From the NCBI GenBank assembly GCA_028533045.1, contig JAQQAP010000016.1, forward strand, positions 62,001 to 126,000: 64,000 nt of DNA, read 5' to 3'. Each line of letters opens with the position of its first letter. The first letter of the stretch is position 1. This document shows, piece by piece, positions 16,709 through 24,447 of the stretch. Made by a program: the position numbers and the translations under genes. A model generated the notes under the pieces. It saw nothing but the letters and a program-made list of their open reading frames with translations. It ran no database searches and was not told the origin of the DNA. Source of the DNA: Spirochaetales bacterium (GTDB taxonomy: Bacteria; Spirochaetota; Spirochaetia; DSM-2461).

Positions 16709-18013
16709 ATGGTCCTTTTGTTTATATCTGTTCTCCCCAGTGTTTCCGGGCAAACACTCTATACACCTCTTCTTGTTATGACGGGGGGAAGAGGGGTTTT
16801 ACAGGAAGATCTCTCAATAGGGTCCTATGAGGTCTCTGTTTTGTTAGATGAGGTATATGGTAAAAGCTCAATCCGTGCTGGTATATCACGGGAACAGAAA
16901 GTCTTTCTAATGACGGTAAAGGAGTCCCGTTTCAAGGGAGAGTATATAACCGTAACATTTAGGGATGACAAGGGGTATGTAAAAAGTTTTAGCGATGAAT
17001 ACAGCTCTTCTCTGTTAAGGTTAAGGAGCCGTATCTTACTGTATATAGAAGGGATCACACAGGACATGGGGGAACCGGGAATTATGCTGGATTCCTTACT
17101 ATTGGGAAGGACCTATAGGGCCGGTCAGCTCAAAGAGGAATTCCGTCTAGCCGGATTAAGTCACCTTCTTGCCTTATCGGGACTCCATCTGGGAATTGTT
17201 TCTACTCTTGTATTTTTAATTTTGCGTTTTATCCTCCCTTGCCGGGCAAGGGGACCCGTTTTGTTGATGCTCCTCTGTTTTTATTCCTATCTCATAGGGC
17301 TTAAGCACTCATTTCTTCGGGCTGTTATAATGTATGGTCTTTTTAGTCTATTACAGCTGAAGGATATAAAACCGGTTTCATGGAAGGTCATGGTACTATC
17401 CGCCTTAATCCAATCGTTTATATGGAAGGGCTCCTATAGGAGTTGGTCCTTTATCCTTTCCTACGCTGCCATGGGGGGGATACTGGGATTTTATCGCCCT
17501 TGGCTATGTGTTTTTAGAAGAATATTACCCAAGGTTCTCGCTCTCCCCCTGGCCGTATCCTGTGCGGCTCAAACCGTCATTATCCCCTTGGTTCTACCAT
17601 TTTTTGGATGGATACAACCTGTGGGTGTTATAGCAGGATTGATATTGACTCCCCTTATAACTGTATATTTGTGGGCAGGTTTGCTCTATATTCCTTTAAT
17701 CATGATCTTTCCGGGATTAAAAGATTGGGGCGCCGGCTTCTTTCGTGTTATCCATGAGTTGATTATGATCCTGGTTAGGTTTTTTGGACGAGTTTCTCCC
17801 GTTCAATGGGAAAGTCCTGCGGGAAAGCTCTTATTTTTCCTTACCCTTTCTGCTACAATAGTCCCATTCGTTCTACTATTAGTAAAGGAAGTAAGATTTG
17901 GCGGAAAGAAATCTCAAATTAAATTACGATTCCCCTTCGGAAATAAAAGCACTTTTGGAAATGATGGGGCTGGGGCCCAGAAAGAGATGGGGGCAGAATT
18001 TTCTCATCAATAG
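16694..18013 (+). CDS. comEC: ComEC/Rec2-type competence channel protein
   Basis: This is about 440 residues and polytopic. The competence-domain hallmark AGLSHLLALSGLHLGIV is near residue 155, followed by many membrane helices. An N-terminal extracytoplasmic domain precedes it, and the C-terminal metallo-beta-lactamase domain found in some ComEC proteins is absent. Family members transport single-stranded DNA into the cytoplasm. The start is uncertain: ATG 16694 gives a basic signal-like N-terminus, TTG 16667 has AGG upstream, and ATG 16709 has GAGG nine bases before it. All three are tangled with the terminator at 16672-16708. The 3' end overlaps rsmA by 116 bp in another frame. Confidence 0.85.
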   Translation: MRLFFMVLLFISVLPSVSGQTLYTPLLVMTGGRGVLQEDLSIGSYEVSVLLDEVYGKSSIRAGISREQKVFLMTVKESRFKGEYITVTFRDDKGYVKSFSDEYSSSLLRLRSRILLYIEGITQDMGEPGIMLDSLLLGRTYRAGQLKEEFRLAGLSHLLALSGLHLGIVSTLVFLILRFILPCRARGPVLLMLLCFYSYLIGLKHSFLRAVIMYGLFSLLQLKDIKPVSWKVMVLSALIQSFIWKGSYRSWSFILSYAAMGGILGFYRPWLCVFRRILPKVLALPLAVSCAAQTVIIPLVLPFFGWIQPVGVIAGLILTPLITVYLWAGLLYIPLIMIFPGLKDWGAGFFRVIHELIMILVRFFGRVSPVQWESPAGKLLFFLTLSATIVPFVLLLVKEVRFGGKKSQIKLRFPFGNKSTFGNDGAGAQKEMGAEFSHQ

Positions 18014-18779
18014 GGGGGCCCGGGAACGGATTATCGAGATGTTGGATGTGAAGGATGATCATGTGGTTTGGGAAATTGGTCCCGGGCTGGGTGCTTTGAC
18101 TTCCCATCTTGTTGAAAAGACAAAACATCTAACTCTGTTTGAGATAGACCCGGGATATGTGGAATATCTTAGTTTGGCCTATGAAAAAGAAAATCCTCTT
18201 ATTGTTCCCGGTGATGTCATGAAAAGCTGGAAAAAACAGTATACACTGGAAAAACCGGATCGCCTTATTGGCAATCTCCCATATAATGCGGCCTCCGCCA
18301 TTGTTTCCGATTTTATCGAAAATGATTCTGTTCCTCCTAAAATGGTTATCACGGTCCAGCATGAGATGGGAGACCGGATGAAGGCTAAAACAGGAAGTAA
18401 GAACTATTCCTCCTTTTCCATTCTTTGCCAGTACGGTTGCAAGATTATAGACCGGGGAGTCCTTAGTGCCGGTTCTTTTTATCCCGCACCGAGGGTTTCA
18501 TCCAAAATAATGGAGCTTGTTCCGGCTCAACGCACTTCGGAAGCAGAGGATAGCAAGCTTTTCTTTATGCTCGTCAGGGATATGTTTCTTTCCCGCAGGA
18601 AAACCTTGAAAAATAATATTAATAACGCCTGTTCTGCTCGATTCCGTGATTTTGGCAAGGATACCATGTATCAGGCTTTTCTGGATGAAGGTATTAAATT
18701 GGAGACCAGACCGGAAAAAATTGAGGTGGAGCAGTATATCGCAGTCTCAAATCGGCTGGCCCGTGTTAAGAACAATTAG
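17898..18779 (+). CDS. rsmA: 16S rRNA (adenine1518-N6/adenine1519-N6)-dimethyltransferase
   Basis: This 293-residue enzyme dimethylates two adenosines in the 3' loop of 16S rRNA. Motifs: RWGQNFLIN, WEIGPGLGALTSHL (SAM motif I), LFEIDPGYVEYL, IGNLPYNAASAI (NLPY motif) and SFYPAPRVSSKI. It starts at TTG 17898, with AAGGAAG six bases upstream. The N-terminal helix SPSEIKALLEMMGLGPR fits the family, so the 116-bp overlap with comEC appears real. Length is typical. Confidence 0.95.
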   Translation: MAERNLKLNYDSPSEIKALLEMMGLGPRKRWGQNFLINRGARERIIEMLDVKDDHVVWEIGPGLGALTSHLVEKTKHLTLFEIDPGYVEYLSLAYEKENPLIVPGDVMKSWKKQYTLEKPDRLIGNLPYNAASAIVSDFIENDSVPPKMVITVQHEMGDRMKAKTGSKNYSSFSILCQYGCKIIDRGVLSAGSFYPAPRVSSKIMELVPAQRTSEAEDSKLFFMLVRDMFLSRRKTLKNNINNACSARFRDFGKDTMYQAFLDEGIKLETRPEKIEVEQYIAVSNRLARVKNN

Positions 18780-18793
18780 ACTGTTTTTCCGGG

Positions 18794-18822
18794 TTGAGTA
18801 AAATCGGTAAATCGGCTATTTT
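18794..18822 (+). promoter_or_regulatory. Promoter of membrane-protein gene, leaderless spacing
   Basis: TTGAGT (18794-18799), 17 bp and TATTTT (18817-18822) are followed by six bases and the ATG at 18829. There is no Shine-Dalgarno sequence, so the expected +1 is the A of the ATG. Confidence 0.62.
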
Positions 18823-18828
18823 CTTACT

Positions 18829-19506
18829 ATGATTATCTTTTTATTTTTGTCTGTACCCCTTTGGCTCTTATTTTTAAATAGTTTTTTTATTAATGAAGGA
18901 GTGAGAAAGAAAGATTATATCATTCCCCTTGGGAAGGGCGCGCTTTTTTATATCCTGGCTTTACTGTTAACCTGGATGTTTACGGACAGGCTTACCTTAG
19001 GCGCAGTGACTGTTCTTCGCCTCTTCCGGTATACTTTCCAATATTATAATGGTCTTACTGTTCTCATTTGGCTTACGGCTTCTTTCATATTTAGTTTCTT
19101 TGAAAAGGAAACTTCCTCCTATCGCATTAGGGAATATCTTTTTATGGTCGCCGCCTTATTTGGGGGCGATTCACTTTACCGTGTGGTAATTAGTGAGAGT
19201 TGGTATGGTATTTATGAGTTGTTTTTACTGCCCCTTTCGAATATGGCCCTCATGGTTTTCCTCTCTCTTCTCATGGTCAGAATGGATGGGAAAACGATAC
19301 TGGTAAAAATGTTACTATACATTTTTTCCCTTGCCGTTTTATTCGTCCTTAATATTGTTCCCACCCTGTATCTTTATAATAAGGTATTATTGTCTCTTCT
19401 CTTAGGAATACTTTTGTTTGTGTCCTCCCTTGTTTTATACCGGGAAGAATTGAAGGGGGGATTACCCGGTTCGGTTATTATTTTTAAAAGAACCGGGGAG
19501 GAATAG
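18829..19506 (+). CDS. Integral membrane protein of unknown function
   Basis: This 225-residue, strongly hydrophobic protein has six or seven predicted membrane helices and short loops (for example at about residues 1-20, 33-52, 73-92, 130-150, 160-180 and 185-203). It has a basic C-terminal tail. No transporter or enzyme motif is recognised. It lies between rsmA and the flaA pair but is separated from flaA by that operon's own promoter. The message looks leaderless. It could be a spirochaete-specific protein; no function can be assigned. Confidence 0.72.
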   Translation: MIIFLFLSVPLWLLFLNSFFINEGVRKKDYIIPLGKGALFYILALLLTWMFTDRLTLGAVTVLRLFRYTFQYYNGLTVLIWLTASFIFSFFEKETSSYRIREYLFMVAALFGGDSLYRVVISESWYGIYELFLLPLSNMALMVFLSLLMVRMDGKTILVKMLLYIFSLAVLFVLNIVPTLYLYNKVLLSLLLGILLFVSSLVLYREELKGGLPGSVIIFKRTGEE

Positions 19507-19547
19507 TAAAAAAAGCTTTCTCTATATGGTGAATTAAAAAAAAATGT

Positions 19548-19576
19548 TTGACACTCTCTCTACTGAGAAATATAAT
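19548..19576 (+). promoter_or_regulatory. Perfect-consensus sigma-70 promoter of the flaA pair
   Basis: TTGACA (19548-19553), a 17-bp spacer and TATAAT (19571-19576) match the sigma-70 consensus in all twelve positions. The start codon at 19627 lies 50 bp downstream, after a GAAGGAG ribosome site. Confidence 0.92.
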
Positions 19577-19626
19577 TCAACCTAAAGAGAGAATTGTTTT
19601 CTTTTATATATGTGAAGGAGTTCAGA

Positions 19627-20457
19627 ATGAAACGACGCTATCGGCTGTTAACGGCTATACTTTGCCTAATGATTCTGTCGGCGGGATTTATGTATGCCGA
19701 TGAATCGGTTTTGAGATATGAGTCGGTTATCGTTGATACTTTCGACGGAGAAAGTTCAGCTGTATATTCCGATAATGAAGCACCTATTGTCTGGAAGGTT
19801 TTCGGAAGTAAATTTTCCACCCGACCGGTTGCCGATAACATCGAGGATCCTGCCAATTTCCCCAAGCAGACCTACGCCATGGACACTTGGCCTACCGATC
19901 TGTTCGGAGCTTATCCGGAAAACAGGGAAAGTCTGGGAGTTTTCGGTGTTTGGTCCAAATACGACAGAATGGGAAATAACCAGTATGAAATCGTTGCCGG
20001 TGAAGAAGTAGATGGTAAATGGGTTCAGAAGCCTATTGAATTGCCCGGTCGTGTAAAAACTATCGACTGGTGGGCATGGGGATCCAACTTTAACTATTAC
20101 ATTGAGATTTATGTTATGGACCACCGGGGATTTGAATACCAGCTTCTTCCCGTTCGCGTTGATACTCTTACAGGTAAGAAGATTCAGTCCAGTTTGAACT
20201 ATTCCGGTTGGCAGAACTTTTACATTGATATTCCCAATTATATTGATCAGGATGTTACCTATCAGCCCAGAAACGCCAACATGAAAATAACCAAGTTTGT
20301 TGTCTATACCGATCCTACGGAAAAGGTTACGGACTGTTACTTTTATCTTGACCATTTGAAAATCCTGACAGATACGCATGAAAGTACTTTTGACGGTTAC
20401 CAGCTTAAAGAGCAGTCGGCAAGAGATGCTATCTGGGGCGCACAGAGTGAGGAGTAA
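19627..20457 (+). CDS. flaA: Flagellar filament outer-layer (sheath) protein FlaA, first copy
   Basis: This 276-residue exported protein has a signal peptide ending near SAGFMYAD. The FlaA-family body includes VIVDTFDGES, a Trp-rich centre (TIDWWAWGSNFNYYIEIYVM), and a C-terminal DCYFYLDHLKIL segment. FlaA coats the FlaB core of spirochaete periplasmic flagella and affects filament shape and stiffness. The start at ATG 19627 follows GAAGGAG; an upstream in-frame TTG at 19594 is not needed. It is the first gene of a two-gene operon under a perfect promoter, with the second flaA copy 4 bp downstream. Confidence 0.94.
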   Translation: MKRRYRLLTAILCLMILSAGFMYADESVLRYESVIVDTFDGESSAVYSDNEAPIVWKVFGSKFSTRPVADNIEDPANFPKQTYAMDTWPTDLFGAYPENRESLGVFGVWSKYDRMGNNQYEIVAGEEVDGKWVQKPIELPGRVKTIDWWAWGSNFNYYIEIYVMDHRGFEYQLLPVRVDTLTGKKIQSSLNYSGWQNFYIDIPNYIDQDVTYQPRNANMKITKFVVYTDPTEKVTDCYFYLDHLKILTDTHESTFDGYQLKEQSARDAIWGAQSEE

Positions 20458-20461
20458 TTTG

Positions 20462-21193
20462 ATGAATAAAAAAATACTTTTAGCGATTTTAATGATTATG
20501 CTGGTCCTTTCCTTTGCTGCGGCTCAGGTAAATGGACCGGATCCCACCAAGACGGGTGTTACTTCGGCTCAGCAGAAGCTTAAAGAAGTTTCTATTAGCA
20601 AGTTCGAAAATGCCGGATTTTGGTATGGTATTTTTCCTCGTGATGACGGGCTCATGTTCCTTCGTTCGTTCCCCGGAAGTCCTTTGGATAAGGAAGCCCT
20701 TCCCGAGGAAGTGGAAGCCGGTATTGTTACCCTTGACCAGGACGGCATGATTATGGAAGGCGATAATTACGTTCTCGGTGCCAAGGTATACTTCTTTAGA
20801 AGAGGTGTTATTAACTTTGCCATTAAGCCCGTAAGACCCCTTCCTGTTGAAGGTATTACCAAGACGATTTCTATTTGGGTTTGTGGAAGAAATACTAACC
20901 ATAGGATGGAAATTGTACTCTCCGATCATTTTGGGAATGACGCGGTAATTGATATGGGTAAACTCAACTTTATGGGTTGGAAAAGACTTACCGTTGCCGT
21001 TCCTCCTAATATTGTTCAGCGAGATTATCACTACAACAATAAAATGGGTGTAAGTGTAAGTGCCTTTAACATCAAGTGTGATTTGGATGAAACTTACGGT
21101 AACTACTATCTGTACTTTGATGACTTGAGAGCGGTTACGGACCTTTTTGCCGAAGCTAACCGTGATGAAGACGATATGGTAGATAGCTGGTAG
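20462..21193 (+). CDS. flaA: Flagellar filament outer-layer protein FlaA, second copy
   Basis: This 243-residue exported paralogue has a signal peptide ending FAAAQ, the core KTISIWVCGRNTNHRMEIVL, FMGWKRLTVAVPPNI, and a C-terminal NYYLYFDDLRAVTDLF. It starts at ATG 20462 (GAGGAG seven bases upstream), just after the first flaA stop, and ends at a strong terminator. Paired flaA genes next to an aldolase gene recall the T. pallidum flaA1/flaA2 region (from memory). Both copies are probably secreted by Sec and assembled as flagellar sheath. The acidic C-terminal tail differs from that of copy one. Confidence 0.93.
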   Translation: MNKKILLAILMIMLVLSFAAAQVNGPDPTKTGVTSAQQKLKEVSISKFENAGFWYGIFPRDDGLMFLRSFPGSPLDKEALPEEVEAGIVTLDQDGMIMEGDNYVLGAKVYFFRRGVINFAIKPVRPLPVEGITKTISIWVCGRNTNHRMEIVLSDHFGNDAVIDMGKLNFMGWKRLTVAVPPNIVQRDYHYNNKMGVSVSAFNIKCDLDETYGNYYLYFDDLRAVTDLFAEANRDEDDMVDSW

Positions 21194-21196
21194 GAT

Positions 21197-21227
21197 AAAA
21201 GACCCGTTTAAGGCGGGTCTTTTTTTT
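21197..21227 (+). terminator. Rho-independent terminator of flaA operon
   Basis: Stem AAAAGACCCG (21197-21206) pairs with CGGGTCTTTT (21214-21223), with a 7-base loop and a T run. It starts 3 bp after the second flaA stop. Confidence 0.95.
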
Positions 21228-21244
21228 GCCCTTTATAATTGTCC

Positions 21245-22420
21245 ATGGAAAAAAAACTTCAAGAACTTTCTGATTTTGAACTCTTTGCCGGACTCTCGAG
21301 AGAAGAGCTGGAGATGGTTGCTCAGTACTGTCTCCCCGTTGAGTTTAGAAAAGGACAAGTTCTTTTTTACGAAGGGGAGGTTGCCGACTGTCTCTATGTT
21401 ATCGTTGAAGGCGATGTTGAGGTTTGGTCGGACTTTCGTGAAAAAGAACGAGATCTTCTGGCTATAAATAGTGATAAGTGTATCGTGGGAGAAATGGCTC
21501 TTATAGACCAGTTACCTCGCAGTGCTACCCTTATAGCCGGAACCGATGTAAGAACCTATTCCATTAATAGGGAAAGCTATGAGGCCATTCTCATAAACTG
21601 TCCCAGTATTGCCGTAATACTTATGAAATCTCTTTCCAAGATTGTACGTAACAGTAATCAGAGTTATGTGGCGACATTGAGAGAGCAAAACCGGAAGATT
21701 GAGAATACCTATAAGGAATTGATCGCCACCCAGGAAAAGCTTCATAGAGAAGAGAAACTGGCTACGGTGGGGCAATTTTCCTCTATGATTCTTCACGATA
21801 TACGTAATCCCGTTTCGGTAATTAAGAGTTATTCAGAGTTAGCCTTAAAAAAACAGGGTGATACTATGGATGAGGGATTAAAGAAATATTTCAAGCAGAT
21901 CATTAGTGAAACAAGAAAACTGAATTTTTTAGCAGCCGATTTACTGGATTTTTCCAAAGGGGAGATCTCGTTAAATCTTTCCATTATTGAGGTAAACAAT
22001 TTCATCAAGGACATTCTTAAGAAACATGTCGCACCTCTCGCCGCTAAGGATATAAAAGTTCATCTAAATGGCAAATATGAAAGAGCCATTCTTGTTGATG
22101 CAGACCGCTTTGAAAGGGTCATCATTAACCTTTTGAGTAATGCCCGTCGTGCCGTTTCTCGTGGGGGAATAATCGAGATCAAAACCTGGGAAGAAAAACA
22201 GAATTTTCATCTGACCTTTACCGACAATGGCTATGGTATGACTCAGGAAACTCTGGAGCATCTTTTTGAACCCTTTTTTAGCCAGTCCGGAAAAGGGGGA
22301 ACCGGTTTGGGAATGGTTATAATTAAAAACATCATTGAAGTTCATGAAGGCTCTATAGAAGTGGAAAGTGAACTGAATAAGGGAACAAAAGTCCATATTT
22401 CACTCCCCCAGGAGCATTAA
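21245..22420 (+). CDS. Cyclic-nucleotide-binding histidine kinase
   Basis: This soluble protein has about 391 residues. Residues 1-125 form a cNMP-binding domain (FRKGQVLFYEGEVADCLYVI, GEMALIDQLPRSATL with the phosphate-binding cassette). A short coiled coil follows, then HisKA with the phospho-acceptor His in MILHDIRNPVSVIKSYSE, and a HATPase with N box NLLSNARRAVS, G1 TDNGYGM, F LFEPFFSQ and G2 GGTGLGMVI. It probably couples cAMP or cGMP levels to phosphotransfer. No response regulator is adjacent. The ATG at 21245 lacks a Shine-Dalgarno sequence; a TATAAT at 21234-21239 lies five bases upstream, so it may be leaderless. The cyclase at 31223-34063 is a possible cAMP source. Confidence 0.9.
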   Translation: MEKKLQELSDFELFAGLSREELEMVAQYCLPVEFRKGQVLFYEGEVADCLYVIVEGDVEVWSDFREKERDLLAINSDKCIVGEMALIDQLPRSATLIAGTDVRTYSINRESYEAILINCPSIAVILMKSLSKIVRNSNQSYVATLREQNRKIENTYKELIATQEKLHREEKLATVGQFSSMILHDIRNPVSVIKSYSELALKKQGDTMDEGLKKYFKQIISETRKLNFLAADLLDFSKGEISLNLSIIEVNNFIKDILKKHVAPLAAKDIKVHLNGKYERAILVDADRFERVIINLLSNARRAVSRGGIIEIKTWEEKQNFHLTFTDNGYGMTQETLEHLFEPFFSQSGKGGTGLGMVIIKNIIEVHEGSIEVESELNKGTKVHISLPQEH

Positions 22421-22433
22421 TATAGCCCTTGTA

Positions 22434-23234
22434 CTAAAGAAACAATACTTCGAAGTTTCTCTTTACCTGTGTGATTAATTTTTCTGTCTTCGTATTTCGT
22501 AAATCAGCTATAAAATCTGCCGTATAGCCAATTTGACCGGGATGATTGGTTCTACCCCGTCTTTTTTGCGGAGAAAGGTAGGGCGCATCGGTTTCAATTA
22601 AAATACGATCTGCGGGCACAAAGGCAGCAGCTTCTTGTATGTTCGGAGCATTTTTATAGGTAACATTGCCGGCAAAGGAAATATAATAACCTATATCCAG
22701 GAATTTACGTGCCCACTCTCGATTCGAAGAGTAGCAGTGGATAACCCCTTTTTGGGGGAGGTTAAAGGATTTTAATTTATTGTAGCAGTCTTCATCTGCT
22801 TCCCTATTATGTATTATGACAGGGAGATTTACTTCGGAAGCCAATTCAAGCTGAGCTTCAAAGAAATCATGTTGGATGGACTGTGGTGTATCCTTCCAGT
22901 AGTAATCCAAACCAATTTCACCAATGGCTACTACTTTTTCATGTTTTGCTTGTTTCCTTATTTGAATCAAGCGCTCCGTAAGATTGCCTTCTGCATCTTC
23001 CGGATGAATGCCAACTGAGAAAAGAAGTTTTTCATAGTTAGCTAAGTGGGAGATCCTATCTTCAAAATTCTTTTCACTTACTCCTGCATCGAGTATCCAA
23101 GAGAAGTTTCTTCTTTCAAGTTCCAGGAACAGTTCCTGCAGATTAACATCTTTTTCCTGTATATGTGTTAAGTGAGTGTGGGAGTCGATAAGACCGGGAT
23201 AGGTATGGTAGGGGGAATATTTTTTTTTGCTCAT
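22434..23234 (-). CDS. tatD: TatD-family metal-dependent hydrolase
   Basis: This 266-residue TIM-barrel hydrolase shows all metal-ligand motifs: IDSHTHL, AIGEIGLDYYW, VIIHNREAD, VIHCYSSN and LIETDAPYLSP. TatD enzymes are 3'-5' DNases or D-aminoacyl-tRNA-type hydrolases linked to repair. The first ten residues (MSKKKYSPYH) are a basic extension. A second tatD lies at 40381-41154. It follows the fba terminator; a TAAAAT box ends six bases before the ATG and no Shine-Dalgarno sequence is visible. Confidence 0.93.
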   Translation of the reverse strand: MSKKKYSPYHTYPGLIDSHTHLTHIQEKDVNLQELFLELERRNFSWILDAGVSEKNFEDRISHLANYEKLLFSVGIHPEDAEGNLTERLIQIRKQAKHEKVVAIGEIGLDYYWKDTPQSIQHDFFEAQLELASEVNLPVIIHNREADEDCYNKLKSFNLPQKGVIHCYSSNREWARKFLDIGYYISFAGNVTYKNAPNIQEAAAFVPADRILIETDAPYLSPQKRRGRTNHPGQIGYTADFIADLRNTKTEKLITQVKRNFEVLFL

Positions 23235-23245
23235 AGTTTTATTTT

Positions 23246-23274
23246 AAAAAAAGGATCCGCCGGAGCGGATCCTT
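23246..23274 (-). terminator. Rho-independent terminator of fba
   Basis: On the minus strand AAGGATCCGC (23274-23265) pairs perfectly with GCGGATCCTT (23260-23251) across a 4-base loop and runs into T residues. It separates fba from tatD. Confidence 0.93.
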
Positions 23275-23294
23275 ATATTTGTGAAGCTTAGTGA

Positions 23295-24287
23295 TTAAGC
23301 TTTGCCGGCAGAACCAAGTACGTTTTTGTTTTTTTCCATATAGAGTTCTTTAAGAAGATCTCTGGCAGGGCCTAAGTACTTTCTAGGGTCAAACTCATCG
23401 GGCTTCTCTGCAAAAACCTTACGTACAGCGGCTGTCATGGCAATTCTTCCGTCCGAGTCGATATTAATCTTACATACGGCGGATTTGGAGGCTGTTCTGA
23501 GCTGTTCTTCGGGAATCCCTACGGAATCCTTAAGGGCTCCGCCGTATTTGTTAATGGTGGCAACATGTTCCTGGGGAACGGAAGAGGAACCGTGAAGAAC
23601 AATGGGGAATCCGGGGATTCTCTTTTCAATTTCTTCAAGGATATCAAAGCGTAGGGGAGGGGGAATGAGAATACCCTTTTCGTTTTTGGTACACTGGGCG
23701 GGAGTAAATTTGTTGGCACCGTGGCTGGTCCCAATTGAGATAGCGAGGGAGTCTACACCGGTCTTCTTTACGAAATCTTCCACTTCCTCGGGACGGGTAT
23801 AGGTAGATTTTTCGGCCACCACGTCATCTTCCACACCGGCCAGAACACCAAGTTCGCCTTCAACGGTTACTCCGTGGGCGTGAGCGTATTCCACTACCTT
23901 TTTGGTAAGAGCTACGTTTTCGTCGTAAGGATGGTGGGAACCGTCGATCATTACGGAAGAGAAACCGTTATCAATACAGTCTTTACAGGTTTCAAAAGTA
24001 TCGCCGTGGTCCAGGTGAAGTACAACGGGGATTTCATAACCCAGTTCTTTTACATACTCTACGGCACCTTTAGCCATGTTTCTTAATAGAGTGGCATTGG
24101 CATATTTTCTTGCACCGGAAGAAACCTGCAGAATAACAGGGGATTTTGTCTCTACACAGGCTTGAAGAATAGCCTGCATCTGTTCCATGTTGTTGAAGTT
24201 GTAAGCGGGGATGGCATATTTGCCCTCGATGGCTTTGGCAAAAATCTCTTTGCTGTTCACCAATCCCAGTTCCTTGTAATTTGTCAT
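23295..24287 (-). CDS. fba: Class II fructose-bisphosphate aldolase
   Basis: This 330-residue zinc-dependent aldolase of glycolysis and gluconeogenesis cleaves fructose 1,6-bisphosphate into dihydroxyacetone phosphate and glyceraldehyde 3-phosphate. Signatures: IPAYNFNNMEQ, VLHLDHGDTFETC (zinc His and catalytic Asp), MIDGSHHPYDENV, VEGELGVLAGVED, SIGTSHGANKF and IVLHGSSSVPQEH. Ribosome site CAAGGAG. It has its own promoter with two inverted repeats in the leader and its own terminator, so it is a single-gene unit. Confidence 0.97.
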   Translation of the reverse strand: MTNYKELGLVNSKEIFAKAIEGKYAIPAYNFNNMEQMQAILQACVETKSPVILQVSSGARKYANATLLRNMAKGAVEYVKELGYEIPVVLHLDHGDTFETCKDCIDNGFSSVMIDGSHHPYDENVALTKKVVEYAHAHGVTVEGELGVLAGVEDDVVAEKSTYTRPEEVEDFVKKTGVDSLAISIGTSHGANKFTPAQCTKNEKGILIPPPLRFDILEEIEKRIPGFPIVLHGSSSVPQEHVATINKYGGALKDSVGIPEEQLRTASKSAVCKINIDSDGRIAMTAAVRKVFAEKPDEFDPRKYLGPARDLLKELYMEKNKNVLGSAGKA

Positions 24288-24300
24288 TTATATCTCCTTG

Positions 24301-24346
24301 TAGCTGTTAGATAGGACAGCTAATAATTGACTCCTGTGAGTCAATA
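24301..24346 (-). promoter_or_regulatory. Two inverted repeats in the fba leader (possible operator or mRNA hairpins)
   Basis: ATTGACTC (24326-24333) and GAGTCAAT (24338-24345) form a perfect 8-bp palindrome around CTGT, overlapping the expected transcription start. TAGCTGT (24301-24307) and ACAGCTA (24316-24322) form a second 7-bp repeat just before the ribosome site. They could bind a repressor or fold as a 5' mRNA structure. Confidence 0.55.
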
Positions 24347-24348
24347 AT

Positions 24349-24377
24349 ATTTTAATCCACCAGTCAGGCTTGGTCAA
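24349..24377 (-). promoter_or_regulatory. Promoter of fba
   Basis: On the minus strand TTGACC (24377-24372), 17 bp and TAAAAT (24354-24349) lie 61 bp upstream of the start codon at 24287. Confidence 0.78.
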
Positions 24378-24447
24378 TAATGGAATTTACCATAGATGCC
24401 AAAAATAGGATAAAAAAATATTGATTTGCTTAAAATTTGCATACAAA

